The notes: generated from the sequence alone by a model not told the origin. DNA of 64,000 nt from Maribacter sp044594925 (GCF_044594925.1 NZ_CP138991.1:2294001-2358000); one strand, 5' to 3'; positions 17,315 through 27,732 are shown, counted from the stretch's first letter. A program made the numbers and translations.

Positions 17315-19609
17315 CTATTTAAGAGATTTTGCTTTCTTTCTTTTTTCTCTTTCTTGGGCATCTATTACCGCTACGGCCGTCATATTGACGATTTCATCTA
17401 CACTTGCCCCTAGCTGCATAATATGTACTGATTTTCGGAGTCCAACCATAATAGGACCTATAGAATCTGCCCCATTCAATTCTTTCAATAGCTTATACGT
17501 GATGTTGGCGGCTTCAAGGTTTGGAAAGATGAGCGTATTCACTTTTCTTCCAGCTAACTTAGAAAAAGGAAATTGACTTTCATGAAGCGCTCTATTCAGG
17601 GCAAAATCTGTTTGTATCTCACCATCCACAACTAGACTTGGGTTTACCTCATGCAAGATCTCTACTGCCTTGCGTACTTTTTTAGCGTTAGGATGCGAGG
17701 AAGAGCCAAAGTTCGCATAACTGAGCAATGCCAGTACTGGGTCAAAACCAAAAGTTGCCGCTACATTAGCTGTCATCTGTGCTATTTCGGCAATTTCTTC
17801 TGCATTGGGTTCTATGTTTATAGAGGTATCCGCTAAGAACAAAGGACCTCTATCGGTAATCATAATATTAACCGTGGATACTTTCTTCACATTTGCCGCC
17901 CTACCGATAACCTCTAAAATTGGTTTAACCACGGTTGGGTAAGCCCTAGAATATCCTGATATCATTCCGTCCGCATCTCCCTCCAGAACCATCATTGCTC
18001 CAAAGTAATTGCGTTCCTTCATTTTTATCTTAGCACTGTACAGTGTAGTTCCATTACGTTTTCTGCTTTCCCAATACTTGGTCGCGTATCGTATGTGACG
18101 CTCATCGAACTCTTTTGACAATGGGTCTACGATAGGAATATCGGCATCAAACTCTAACTCTTTCTTTAGCTCCAGTATTACTTCTTTTCTTCCTAAGAGA
18201 ATAGGTTCTGCAATACCTTCTTCATAAACAATTTGTGCAGCCTTTAAAACATCTAACTGGTCAGCCTCAGCAAATACGATGCGTTTAACATTTGATTTTG
18301 CCCGGCTATGTAAAAGCCTAACTACTTTATTGTCATTCCCAGAACGTTGCAGTAACTCCTCTTCATAACGTTGCCAATCTTCTATAGGTGCATTTGCCAC
18401 CCCACTATCCATAGCAGCTTTTGCCACTGCAGGGGGGATTTTAGCAATAAGTCTTTGGTCAAAAGGTTTAGGAATGATATAGTCTTTCCCAAAAGTTAAT
18501 CTGGTTTCTCCGTAGGCGATATTTACCTGTTCTGGTACGGGTTCCTTTGTTAATTCCGCCAAGGCCTTTACTGCAGCCATTTTCATCTCCTCATTTATGG
18601 AAGTCGCCCTTACATCCAAGGCACCTCTAAAAATAAATGGAAAACCTAGCACATTGTTTACTTGATTGGGATGGTCCGACCTCCCTGTAGCCATTATAAT
18701 ATCCTTCCTGGTTTTACAAGCCAGTTCATAAGGAATTTCGGGGTCAGGATTAGCCATCGCGAAAACGATGGGATTTGGCGCCATTGAGGTAAGCATTTCT
18801 GGAGAAACAATATTGGCAATAGATAGACCTACAAAAACATCTGCATCTCTCATCGCCTCATCTAAAGTGTCTATTTTTCTATCGGTAGCAAATTCTAGTT
18901 TTTCCTTGGACAAGTTAGCCCTATCACTACGGATAACTCCCTTACTATCCAACATTACTATATTCGCTGGACTAGCTCCAAAGGCCTTATAAAGTCGTGT
19001 ACACGAAACAGCAGCCGCACCCGCACCGCTGATTACTATTCTAACCTCCGCTATCTTCTTTTCTGTAAGTTCCAGGGCGTTCAATAAAGCAGCTGCCGAT
19101 ATGATTGCCGTTCCATGTTGGTCATCATGCATTACGGGAATATCCAGCTCATCTTTTAGCCTTCGTTCAATTTCAAAAGCTTCTGGTGCTTTGATATCCT
19201 CCAAATTGATACCACCAAAGGTTGGAGCGATCATTTTTACGGTTTCTACAAACTTATCTACATCTTCCGTATCCAATTCGATATCAATACCATCTATATC
19301 CGCAAAAATTTTAAAAAGCAAACTTTTCCCTTCCATAACCGGTTTGGAAGCTTCAGGACCTATATTCCCTAATCCTAAAACGGCCGTACCGTTAGAAATA
19401 ACGGCCACTATATTTCCTTTAGCCGTATACCTATACACATTCTCTTTGTCTTTGGCTATTTCCAAACAAGGCTCTGCAACCCCGGGCGAGTAGGCCAAAG
19501 CTAAATCTCTCTGTGTAGCATAAGGTTTTGTAGGTACAATTTTTATTTTTCCCGGTTGCGGCTTAGCGTGATAAATAAGTGCTTCCCTACGTTGCTTTTG
19601 TTTGCTCAT
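17315..19609 (-). CDS. maeB: NADP-dependent malic enzyme with C-terminal phosphotransacetylase-like domain
   Basis: 764 residues, the MaeB two-domain length. Malic enzyme domain (about 1-425): YSPGVAEPCLEI, MHDDQHGTAIISAAALLNAL, and nucleotide-binding VISGAGAAAVSCTRLYKAFG. C-terminal phosphate acetyltransferase-like domain (about 430-764): KRIVFAEADQLDVLKAAQIV and RGPLFLADTSINI. It oxidatively decarboxylates malate to pyruvate. The C-terminal domain in this family is regulatory (acetyl-CoA) rather than catalytic. A -7 box CAAATTTA (TAAATTTG on the minus strand) at 19629-19636 is a likely promoter element. Confidence 0.94.
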   Translation of the reverse strand: MSKQKQRREALIYHAKPQPGKIKIVPTKPYATQRDLALAYSPGVAEPCLEIAKDKENVYRYTAKGNIVAVISNGTAVLGLGNIGPEASKPVMEGKSLLFKIFADIDGIDIELDTEDVDKFVETVKMIAPTFGGINLEDIKAPEAFEIERRLKDELDIPVMHDDQHGTAIISAAALLNALELTEKKIAEVRIVISGAGAAAVSCTRLYKAFGASPANIVMLDSKGVIRSDRANLSKEKLEFATDRKIDTLDEAMRDADVFVGLSIANIVSPEMLTSMAPNPIVFAMANPDPEIPYELACKTRKDIIMATGRSDHPNQVNNVLGFPFIFRGALDVRATSINEEMKMAAVKALAELTKEPVPEQVNIAYGETRLTFGKDYIIPKPFDQRLIAKIPPAVAKAAMDSGVANAPIEDWQRYEEELLQRSGNDNKVVRLLHSRAKSNVKRIVFAEADQLDVLKAAQIVYEEGIAEPILLGRKEVILELKKELEFDADIPIVDPLSKEFDERHIRYATKYWESRKRNGTTLYSAKIKMKERNYFGAMMVLEGDADGMISGYSRAYPTVVKPILEVIGRAANVKKVSTVNIMITDRGPLFLADTSINIEPNAEEIAEIAQMTANVAATFGFDPVLALLSYANFGSSSHPNAKKVRKAVEILHEVNPSLVVDGEIQTDFALNRALHESQFPFSKLAGRKVNTLIFPNLEAANITYKLLKELNGADSIGPIMVGLRKSVHIMQLGASVDEIVNMTAVAVIDAQEREKRKKAKSLK

Positions 19610-19723
19610 TTAGTGTAGTTTATTAAAACAAATTTAGGGGTATTCTTTTGAAAAGAAGTACCTCTCCAAAAGTTTAAAACAAAAATTAAGATGAATTACT
19701 ATACACAAAGTAAAGGGTATTCA

Positions 19724-21031
19724 TTATTCGGCATTCTTGGGGACGTTAAGACGCATGGCCAAGATTGCACTAATTATAAAGAACGCTCCCGCAAAAAGTA
19801 TGGCATTTATAGCACTTCCACCGAGTAGGTATTTATAAATAGGACCAAACGTAAGCGTTTCTATACCCATTGGAATAACAATCATCATATTTAAAATACC
19901 CATATAAACACCACGTCTGTCCTGCGGAACAACCTTTGAAACCATAGTGTAGGGAATACCCATCATGGCTGCCCAACCAATACCGAAAAGTACCATAGGT
20001 GCCAAGACAAAAATAGGATCGTCAATAAATGGAATAGCGAACAATGCCACACCTGTGCCTACTAAACTTAAGGCATATATCCTTTTACCTCCATATTTTA
20101 AAGTAAGCGGTACAAGGGCTAAGGCCACCACCATAGTAACGATATTATACGTTAAACTCATTTGAGCCGACTGCGAAGCAGCTTCTGAAGTAGAATAACC
20201 GAGTGTTAGTTTAAAAAGTGGGGTTATGTACTGCCAATAGACAAAAAGAGCATACCATTGGAATAAGTAAACCGCACTAATTTTCCACATAAAAGAAGGC
20301 ATATCCCTAATAGCTGTTGCTATTTCAGAAAAGGGCTTGGCAATTCTTGTACCAATTGGCTTACTTTTATCATGATTAATTTCCGCTAACTCTTCCGCTG
20401 ATGGAGGAATTTCCGGAGTTTTCAGAACGGACCATAAAATGGTAGCTATGGAAAGTATACCTCCGATATAAAAGGAATAGTACAGCCACTGTGGTATGGA
20501 ACCCGCCACCTCTATGGATTCATCGCCCAACAGATACTGAAACAATACAATAGACCCGTTTGCTAAAAGAATACCGGCACCTACAAATAAGCTCTGCATT
20601 TGAAAACCTAAACTCAATTGCTTTTCAGGTAATTTGTCCCCTACAAAAGCACGATAAGGTTCCATGGCCATATTATTACCTACGTCAAGAATCCAGAGCA
20701 GACCAACGGCAAACCAAAGTACAGGGCTAGTCGGAAAGGCAAATAAACACAAACTACCAATAATGGCTCCAATTAGAAAATATGGTTTACGCCTACCCCA
20801 CTTGGGAGACCATGTTTTATCCGACATGGCACCAATAATTGGCTGAATGACCAACCCCGTAACCGGCCCAGCGATATTTAGAATGGGTAACATATCCTCA
20901 GGAGCTCCTAGGTATAAAAAGATTGGATTAATTGCAGTTTGTTGTAGACCAAAACTATATTGGATTCCAAGAAAACCAACATTCATATTAAAAATCTGCC
21001 AAAAACTAAGACTTGGTTTACCTATTTTCAT
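19724..21031 (-). CDS. MFS transporter, sugar-symporter (SLC45/GPH-like) type
   Basis: 435 residues with twelve membrane helices. Landmarks are FLGIQYSFGLQQTAINPIF in helix 1, VIQPIIGAMSDKTWSPKWGRRKPY as the helix 2-3 loop, and MEPYRAFVGDKLP before helix 5. These resemble the sucrose/maltose SLC45-like and GPH branches. Likely a proton-coupled sugar importer, but no sugar-utilisation genes stand beside it, so the substrate is open. It is a single gene with 175 bases of upstream spacer. Confidence 0.82.
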   Translation of the reverse strand: MKIGKPSLSFWQIFNMNVGFLGIQYSFGLQQTAINPIFLYLGAPEDMLPILNIAGPVTGLVIQPIIGAMSDKTWSPKWGRRKPYFLIGAIIGSLCLFAFPTSPVLWFAVGLLWILDVGNNMAMEPYRAFVGDKLPEKQLSLGFQMQSLFVGAGILLANGSIVLFQYLLGDESIEVAGSIPQWLYYSFYIGGILSIATILWSVLKTPEIPPSAEELAEINHDKSKPIGTRIAKPFSEIATAIRDMPSFMWKISAVYLFQWYALFVYWQYITPLFKLTLGYSTSEAASQSAQMSLTYNIVTMVVALALVPLTLKYGGKRIYALSLVGTGVALFAIPFIDDPIFVLAPMVLFGIGWAAMMGIPYTMVSKVVPQDRRGVYMGILNMMIVIPMGIETLTFGPIYKYLLGGSAINAILFAGAFFIISAILAMRLNVPKNAE

Positions 21032-21206
21032 CTAAATGCTTCGTTTGGTTTAGTCTTTATGTCATAATCGTAAAAATTGTGACAATAAATCAATAATTCT
21101 TAAAATATAAGTCCATCCAAGATAGTATATTTAATGCTTGTTGCGCTATTGCCATTTAAAAAAAGTGATAAGTTTTGTAACGAAAACGATAGAGTTATCG
21201 CATCAC

Positions 21207-22124
21207 TTACTTCAGAAATTTAATATTACGCTGTAAGCCAGCGAATTTAGTTCGTTTTACTGCAGACTTCTGAAAGACTTTTTTAAAGACATCCGTTGTT
21301 ATTTCTTCCCAATCTTTTTTGGTCATAGAAAGCAAATCTGGATGTGGATTAAAAAGAGGTTCGCTATGTGATTTGGAGAATTTGTTCCAGGGACATACAT
21401 CTTGACAAACGTCACAACCAAAAGCCCAATCGTCAAACTGACCATTAAATTCATTGGGAATCTCGTTCTTCAACTCTATGGTAAAATAAGAAATACATTT
21501 ACTACCATCTACCACATAAGGCTCGGTTATGGCCTCCGTTGGACATGCATCTATGCACGCGGTACATGTTCCGCAATGGTCGGTAACCGGCGTATCATAT
21601 TCCAATGCTATATCAACGATTAATTCTGCAATAAAATAAAAAGAACCCACTTGTTGTGTAAGCAGATTACTATGCTTGCCAATCCACCCTAAACCACTTT
21701 TAGCGGCCCATGCTTTATCCAGAACAGGGGCAGAATCTACAAACGCCCGTCCGTTTACCGCTCCAATTTCATCGGAGATAAATTCTTGTAATTGTCTTAA
21801 TTTGGATTTGATGACATGATGATAATCTTGCCCATAGGCATATTTAGAAATTTTATAGGTATTTTGAATTTGCTTTTCTTCCGGATAGTAATTGAGCAAT
21901 AGCGAGATTACAGATTTAGAACCTTCCACTAAGCGTCGCGGGTCCAAACGCTTATCAAAATGGTTTTCCATGTAGGTCATTTCTCCGTGCATGTTATTGT
22001 TTAACCATTTCTCTAGACGAGGTGCCTCTTGCTCCAAAAAATCTGCTTTAGAGATACCACATGATAAGAACCCTAGGCGTTTAGCTTCGGTCTTTATAAG
22101 TTCGCTTGTCTTAGAAAGATTCAT
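21207..22124 (-). CDS. queG: Epoxyqueuosine reductase QueG
   Basis: 305 residues. N-terminal cobalamin-binding region, then two 4Fe-4S clusters: CGTCTACIDACPTEAI and CDVCQDVCPWN, with the typical FGCD motif leading into the second. QueG performs the last step of queuosine synthesis on tRNA, reducing epoxyqueuosine with a cobalamin cofactor. It overlaps the upstream P450 gene by four bases, so ruvB, the P450 and queG are almost certainly one transcript. Here it would modify tRNAs with GUN anticodons. Confidence 0.95.
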   Translation of the reverse strand: MNLSKTSELIKTEAKRLGFLSCGISKADFLEQEAPRLEKWLNNNMHGEMTYMENHFDKRLDPRRLVEGSKSVISLLLNYYPEEKQIQNTYKISKYAYGQDYHHVIKSKLRQLQEFISDEIGAVNGRAFVDSAPVLDKAWAAKSGLGWIGKHSNLLTQQVGSFYFIAELIVDIALEYDTPVTDHCGTCTACIDACPTEAITEPYVVDGSKCISYFTIELKNEIPNEFNGQFDDWAFGCDVCQDVCPWNKFSKSHSEPLFNPHPDLLSMTKKDWEEITTDVFKKVFQKSAVKRTKFAGLQRNIKFLK

Positions 22125-23446
22125 CTTGGAATAAAATGAAGTTTAACGGCAACAGGTTTCAACGAAATCAGTGGATTAATCTCGATATCGCCTGCTACCG
22201 GCTTTAGCTTATAGCTGCGTAGTAACTCGGCCACAGTTAAAATCATTTCTTGCATGGCAAAGTTATTACCGATACACATTCTTGGCCCGGCACCAAAAGG
22301 AAAATAATAATCGGAATAATCCTTTTTATGAGCACCATCGAATCTTTCGGGTTTAAAAGTATTGGGATTCTCCCAAAAACGTGCATCCCTATGAAGCTCG
22401 TATATAGCAAGTAGCAACATCGTATTTTCACGAATTTCGTATCCGTCTATTTCATCCTTCGCAATAGATTCCCTGTCAATGTAGTAAGCAGGTGGATATA
22501 ATCGCATACCTTCTTCTATGCATTGTTTCACATAAGCTAATTCCCGTAAACTTTCCATTTCAACATCCTTTGTCCAATCTATTGCATTGACTTCCAAAAA
22601 AGCTTTTTCCTGTATCTCCGGATGTTTGGCTAATAGAAATAATATAAAGCCTAAGGCATTTGCAGTTGTTTCATGTCCAGCGGCGAAGAGGATTAAAATC
22701 TCATCTATCAATTGTTCCTCTGGCATACCGCTGCCATCCTCATAAGTGGCTTTAAGAAGCATGTCCATTAAGTCATCTTTTTCAATATTTTCAGCTACCC
22801 GCTCTGAAATAATCTTACTTAATATGGCCCGCGCCTTCAACGAAAGTTTTATGTGTTTATTTATTTTACCGGATAAGGAATACCACCAATTTAAATACGG
22901 CTGTCTCATTTCTTGAATAAGCATTCGTTGGTTGGCTTCCGTAATTTCCTTTAAATCAGACATCTGCTCTTGAATATCATCCCTACTGAAAAGGGAAGTA
23001 GCTACTACTTGAAATGCAAGGTCTCCCATTAATGGATAAATATCCTGTATTTCTCCGGGTTTAATTTTAGAGAGCTCTCCTTTTATAGCATTGTGCATTA
23101 TTTGCAATAGCCCTCGTAACTTTTTTTTATGGAAAGCAGGCTGTATCATCCTTCTATGGGTACGCCAATGGTCTCCGTTGGCAGTGAGCAAACCCTTACC
23201 AATGTACTTTGCCAAGTCTACGGTCTGCAATGAGGATTTCTGATAATTCTTTTGCCCTGTTTGAAGGACCTGCTTTATAAATTTGGCGTGTCTTGTGAAA
23301 ACGATACGTTGTTTTACACCTACCGCCACTTCAAAAATATCTCCTAAACGATTAAAATTATCATGGTGAAAAGGTATCGGGTTTTTGAGTATTTGTTTTC
23401 TATTTTTAAAAACATGACTTCGCGATACCAATGGAAGCTTTTTCAT
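22121..23446 (-). CDS. Cytochrome P450 (CYP102/CYP4-like class, unknown substrate)
   Basis: 441 residues. The heme signature FPFGAGPRMCIGN places the cysteine ligand at residue 391. The I-helix motif AGHETTANA and the K-helix EEGMRLYPP (ExxR) are intact, as is the FKPERF region. No N-terminal membrane anchor is obvious and there is no fused reductase, so separate redox partners are needed. It starts on the base before the ruvB stop and overlaps queG by four bases. The family commonly hydroxylates fatty acids, but substrate cannot be read from sequence. Confidence 0.92.
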   Translation of the reverse strand: MKKLPLVSRSHVFKNRKQILKNPIPFHHDNFNRLGDIFEVAVGVKQRIVFTRHAKFIKQVLQTGQKNYQKSSLQTVDLAKYIGKGLLTANGDHWRTHRRMIQPAFHKKKLRGLLQIMHNAIKGELSKIKPGEIQDIYPLMGDLAFQVVATSLFSRDDIQEQMSDLKEITEANQRMLIQEMRQPYLNWWYSLSGKINKHIKLSLKARAILSKIISERVAENIEKDDLMDMLLKATYEDGSGMPEEQLIDEILILFAAGHETTANALGFILFLLAKHPEIQEKAFLEVNAIDWTKDVEMESLRELAYVKQCIEEGMRLYPPAYYIDRESIAKDEIDGYEIRENTMLLLAIYELHRDARFWENPNTFKPERFDGAHKKDYSDYYFPFGAGPRMCIGNNFAMQEMILTVAELLRSYKLKPVAGDIEINPLISLKPVAVKLHFIPR

Positions 23447-24469
23447 TTAAAATAGTCCTGGTTGTGTACCTCCTTTAATTCTACCAAGGTGTTTGTAAGC
23501 AAGTTCGGTTACCTCACGACCGCGGGGTGTTCGCATTATAAAACCCTGTTGTATCAAAAATGGCTCATAGACTTCTTCTATTGTTTCCGAACTTTCAGAA
23601 ACTGCTGTTGCCAAAGTAGTAATCCCAACGGGGCCACCTTTAAATTTATCTATGATCGTGGTAAGTATCTTATTATCCATCTCATCCAATCCATGTGCAT
23701 CAACATTCAATGCTTTAAGACTGAATTTTGATATTTCCATATCTATAGCGCCGTTACCCTTTATTTGAGCGAAATCCCGAACCCTACGTAGTAATGAATT
23801 GCAGATACGCGGAGTTCCTCTACTGCGACCTGCTATTTCAATAGCCGCTTCATTTGAAATTTTTACTTTCAATATTTCCGCACTACGCTGTACAATAGTA
23901 GATAACAACTCTGTTGAATAGTACTGCAACCTGCTTTGAATACCAAAACGTGCTCTCATAGGCGCTGTCAATAGGCCAGACCTGGTTGTTGCGCCAATTA
24001 GGGTAAACGGACTTAGATTAATTTGCACGGATCGCGCATTGGGCCCGGTCTCAATCATGATATCGATTCTGTAATCTTCCATGGCCGAGTACAAATACTC
24101 TTCCACAATAGGGCTTAAACGATGTATTTCATCAATAAATAGCACATCGCGTTCATCTAAATTTGTAAGAAGTCCTGCTAAGTCTCCCGGTTTATCCAAC
24201 ACTGGCCCAGAGGTAATTTTAATACCCACGCCCAATTCATTGGCTAAAATATTAGCCAAAGTGGTTTTTCCCAAACCAGGAGGGCCATGAAATAAGGTAT
24301 GGTCCAAAGCTTCTCCACGCTGGTTGGCGGCTTCTACAAAAACTTTCAGGTTCTCCAAAACCTGTTCCTGACCCGTAAAATCGTCAAAACTAATTGGTCT
24401 TAAAGCTTTTTCAATATCAAGCTCTATATCGGAAAAACCATCTGCAGAAGGGTCCAAGTACTCATTCAT
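23447..24469 (-). CDS. ruvB: Holliday junction helicase RuvB
   Basis: 340 residues, the standard length. Walker A GPPGLGKTTLAN, Walker B DEIHRL, sensor 1 IGATTRSGLL, sensor 2 region and a C-terminal winged helix with PRGREVTELAYKHL. RuvB hexamers pump DNA through the RuvA-bound junction. It heads the ruvB-P450-queG operon. A -7 box (TATCTTTG on the minus strand, 24477-24484) lies just upstream of the start codon. Confidence 0.96.
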   Translation of the reverse strand: MNEYLDPSADGFSDIELDIEKALRPISFDDFTGQEQVLENLKVFVEAANQRGEALDHTLFHGPPGLGKTTLANILANELGVGIKITSGPVLDKPGDLAGLLTNLDERDVLFIDEIHRLSPIVEEYLYSAMEDYRIDIMIETGPNARSVQINLSPFTLIGATTRSGLLTAPMRARFGIQSRLQYYSTELLSTIVQRSAEILKVKISNEAAIEIAGRSRGTPRICNSLLRRVRDFAQIKGNGAIDMEISKFSLKALNVDAHGLDEMDNKILTTIIDKFKGGPVGITTLATAVSESSETIEEVYEPFLIQQGFIMRTPRGREVTELAYKHLGRIKGGTQPGLF

Positions 24470-24564
24470 ATCCTAACAAAGATAGGGAAACAGGCTTAAA
24501 GTAATTCACGGTGCATAATGCATTATTTGCGAAAGTTTCAAGTAATAATTCGTAATTTCAAATT

Positions 24565-26829
24565 ATGGAAAAGAAAATTTACTCCGCTGGTATTTTACAG
24601 TATATCCCAATTTTTTATGTGATTTGGTCCGATGATTTAGTTTCAACTTCAGAAATTAATGTAGTAGAAAAGGCCATAGGTAGAGATGAGAGTCTGACTA
24701 AAGAGGATAAAAAAACGTTGAAGACTTGGTTGATGGTCAATGAACCTCCTGCGAATGAAGAATTCAAGGTTTGGAAAAATATCATCTCCAAGTCACAGGT
24801 AAAGCTCATCGAAAGTGAAACCTATCCTTTAGCAACTTTTAGCCAAAAGGTCGTTTGCCATTACAAGGAATCGTGTCCGTTCAACGATAATTTAAAAGCT
24901 ATAGAAGTAAATTTAGGAATACAACCAAATCACTATAACCATCTTTTTAATGTAGAAGTAGAGCATGAAAGTGTTTCCGATTTCTATGATGCTAACGAAA
25001 TTGACCGTATCCTAAAAGGGAAAAATGCTGGAGTAGTCGATAATTTTAGAGCTGTTTTAGATCATTCGATTTTTAAGTGGGATGTCCACAGAACCAAGGA
25101 AGACTTCCGAAAAATAGTATTGAAGCAAGTAGAACACCTAGCCTCCAAAGGATATGGTGCCATGGCCTATCCAAAAGAATATGGCGGTATAAATGATATG
25201 GAAGGCTACGCTACTATTTTTGAGAATATGATGTATGTAGATGGGAGCCTTACCATAAAGTTTGGTGTTCAATTTGGTTTGTTCGGCGGTAGTATTCAAA
25301 AATTAGGAACAAAGAAACACCATGACAAGTATTTGAATAAAACCGGAGCAGCAGATTTGCTGGGCTGTTTTGCAATGACGGAAACTGGCCACGGCTCTAA
25401 TGTAAGAGGCATAAAAACTACGGCAACCTATGATAGGAAAGCGGATGCTATTGTTCTACATACCCCAGGGGAAAATGATAATAAAGAGTACATAGGAAAT
25501 GCCTTAGACTCTAAAATGGCCTCTGTTTTTGCTCAACTCATAGTGGATGGAAAAAACGAAGGTGTGCACGCTATCTTGGTGCCACTACGAGATGAAAATC
25601 ACAAACTACTACCTGGAATAAAAGTCGAGGATAATGGTTATAAGTTAGGTCTTAACGGTGTAGATAATGGTAAAATATGGTTTCATCAGGTTAGTGTCCC
25701 TAGGGAGAATTTGTTGAATAAATACGGAGATATTAGTTCGGAAGGGACTTATAAGTCAGAAATCAAGAATCCCAATAAGCGATTTTTCACCATGCTGGGA
25801 ACCCTAGTCGGTGGTAGAATATGCGTGGCCCGCGCAGGGCTCGGCGGAGCAAAAATGGCCCTTGCCATTGCCGTTAAGCATGCCCTAAAAAGAAGACAGT
25901 TCAATGATAGTGTAAAAATTCAAGAGGATTTATTAATGGACTATCCTACGCACCAATTACGATTAACTCCTCTGGTGGCAAGTGCCTATGTATATCACAT
26001 AACACTAGATAAAATGATGGAGGTGTACTGTGATGAAACGCAACCGGACAAACGTAAGGTAGAGACTCAGGTTGCGGGATTAAAGTCGATTATTACCTGG
26101 TATGCTAATTCTACCATTCAGGAATGCAGAGAAGCTTGTGGCGGCAAAGGTTATTTGCTGGAAAACCGCATTGCCGATTTAAAGGGCGATGTTGATATAT
26201 TTACCACTTTCGAGGGCGATAATAACGTATTACTTCAATTAGCGGCTAAAGGGGTACTATCAGATTTTAAAGCTGAATTTAATAGTGCGGGATTCACTTC
26301 AGTTCTTAAACTTCTGAGTCAGCAACTAAGCGATAAACTAGCTACTGTAAATCCTTTATACGCCAATAAAGTAGATCCAGAGCATTTATATAATCCAAAA
26401 TTTCATCAACACGCATTTGAATATAGAACACGTAGATTAACCTATACCTTAGCAATGCGTATAAGAGGTTATATTAAAAAGGGCATACCGTCTTACCAAG
26501 CTTTCCTGAAGGTACAAACACATTTATTGGCACTAGGAAAGGCCTACAGTATAGAACTGGCATATGCTACTTTTACATCGTTTACAACTTCAATAGCGGA
26601 TGAAAAGAATAGAGAACTCTTTCGAAAGTTAGGAACGCTTTATGCATTATCAGAACTAAGAAAAGATGCTTCTTGGTTTTTGGAACAAGGTTATATAGGT
26701 AGCTCAAAATCTAAAGCCATTAGACAAAGAACGGAACGCTTATGTACAGAACTTCGACCGCATATCGAGGTTTTAGTAAATGGTTTTGGCATACCCGACC
26801 ATTGCATGTCGGCTCCCATAGCACGTTAA
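24565..26829 (+). CDS. Acyl-CoA dehydrogenase/oxidase family enzyme with N-terminal extension
   Basis: 754 residues. The acyl-CoA oxidase-like core starts near residue 150 and includes the FAD/substrate region LLGCFAMTETGHGSNVRGI, GVDNGKIWFHQVSVPRENLLN and GGKGYLLENRIADLKGDVDIFTTFEGDNNVL cut here in shorter form as FEGDNNVLLQLAAKG. The C-terminal part matches the ACOX tail. The first 60 residues (FYVIWSDDLVSTSEINVVE) resemble a TerB-like helical segment, an addition not needed for catalysis. It should oxidise acyl-CoAs in fatty-acid breakdown. Whether electrons go to ETF or oxygen is unclear. Its stop overlaps the stop of the next, convergent gene. Confidence 0.85.
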   Translation: MEKKIYSAGILQYIPIFYVIWSDDLVSTSEINVVEKAIGRDESLTKEDKKTLKTWLMVNEPPANEEFKVWKNIISKSQVKLIESETYPLATFSQKVVCHYKESCPFNDNLKAIEVNLGIQPNHYNHLFNVEVEHESVSDFYDANEIDRILKGKNAGVVDNFRAVLDHSIFKWDVHRTKEDFRKIVLKQVEHLASKGYGAMAYPKEYGGINDMEGYATIFENMMYVDGSLTIKFGVQFGLFGGSIQKLGTKKHHDKYLNKTGAADLLGCFAMTETGHGSNVRGIKTTATYDRKADAIVLHTPGENDNKEYIGNALDSKMASVFAQLIVDGKNEGVHAILVPLRDENHKLLPGIKVEDNGYKLGLNGVDNGKIWFHQVSVPRENLLNKYGDISSEGTYKSEIKNPNKRFFTMLGTLVGGRICVARAGLGGAKMALAIAVKHALKRRQFNDSVKIQEDLLMDYPTHQLRLTPLVASAYVYHITLDKMMEVYCDETQPDKRKVETQVAGLKSIITWYANSTIQECREACGGKGYLLENRIADLKGDVDIFTTFEGDNNVLLQLAAKGVLSDFKAEFNSAGFTSVLKLLSQQLSDKLATVNPLYANKVDPEHLYNPKFHQHAFEYRTRRLTYTLAMRIRGYIKKGIPSYQAFLKVQTHLLALGKAYSIELAYATFTSFTTSIADEKNRELFRKLGTLYALSELRKDASWFLEQGYIGSSKSKAIRQRTERLCTELRPHIEVLVNGFGIPDHCMSAPIAR

Positions 26830-27650
26830 TTATTCTCTTTGTCCAGTTGTGACGTGTCCAAAAAGTCTAGTATCGTAATTTTTGGATTTCCGTACAAACT
26901 TGTTTTTGAAGAACCTCGGGAAGACAACTGAAAATCTTCTAATACATTGACCCTGGCATTTGGCGAGTCTTCGGAGACCACGAGCGCCGTATTAGATTCC
27001 AGCTTTTCCGCTTTTAGATTGCTATTACCGTAAAGTTTAGCAGTTAAAAAATCTGTCGTTCCTTCTAGTTTAGCTGAGGCGTTTTTGTACATGTAGATGG
27101 TATTCTTCTCCCCAGTTGCATAAATTTTTGCATCTATCCTATCTTTTAAAGTTAGATTTAGCGAATCACTTGCAACGTTAAAATCACCTGAGCTAATCCC
27201 CTCCATATTTATATCGATAATATCGGCAGTCGCATTCAACTCAAGTCTAGCCGTTCCAGAAGTATTTACTGTAAGCCTGTCAGAAGAAATAACATCTTTC
27301 ATACTAATTTCACCATTGCGCATAGTCAATTTGTCGAGCTCTGTATAATACACCAGAATATTCAGCTTCTTTTTTGAAGTGATTTTATAAAATGAAGTGA
27401 TGATTAAGGTGCTGTCGGTCACTTTAAACTTTAGCACATCAATTAAGTTATCGTCCGCTTCTAGGGTGTATCCCTCATTAGAAGCCTTTTGCAATACTAT
27501 CTCCAAGTCATCGTTAAGCTGTATAGCATGAAAAGCTGGTAAGTCTTCACGTACTTCAACAACATTCTTATTCCCCTTAATTTTTGGCTTTCGCTGTGAA
27601 TAGGAATACACGCAGGTAAAAATGAGTAGTAAAAAAATGACTTTTTTCAT
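26826..27650 (-). CDS. Head GIN domain (DUF2807) secreted protein
   Basis: 274 residues with a signal peptide (MKKVIFLLLIFTCVYSYSQ). The rest is a regular series of short beta-strand repeats with the DUF2807 pattern AIQLNDDLEIVLQKA near residue 41 and repeated 'G-x-S/T-D-x' turns, expected to form a right-handed beta solenoid. The family is common in Bacteroidota and has no fixed function. The C terminus (QLDKENN) has no type IX sorting signal. Convergent with the acyl-CoA enzyme: stops overlap by one codon. Confidence 0.82.
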   Translation of the reverse strand: MKKVIFLLLIFTCVYSYSQRKPKIKGNKNVVEVREDLPAFHAIQLNDDLEIVLQKASNEGYTLEADDNLIDVLKFKVTDSTLIITSFYKITSKKKLNILVYYTELDKLTMRNGEISMKDVISSDRLTVNTSGTARLELNATADIIDINMEGISSGDFNVASDSLNLTLKDRIDAKIYATGEKNTIYMYKNASAKLEGTTDFLTAKLYGNSNLKAEKLESNTALVVSEDSPNARVNVLEDFQLSSRGSSKTSLYGNPKITILDFLDTSQLDKENN

Positions 27651-27732
27651 ATGTTCTAAATATTTTAAAATATCGAAATATTAATTTAAAGGTATTACAA
27701 AAATTCAATATGTTTCAACTTCATCTATTATC

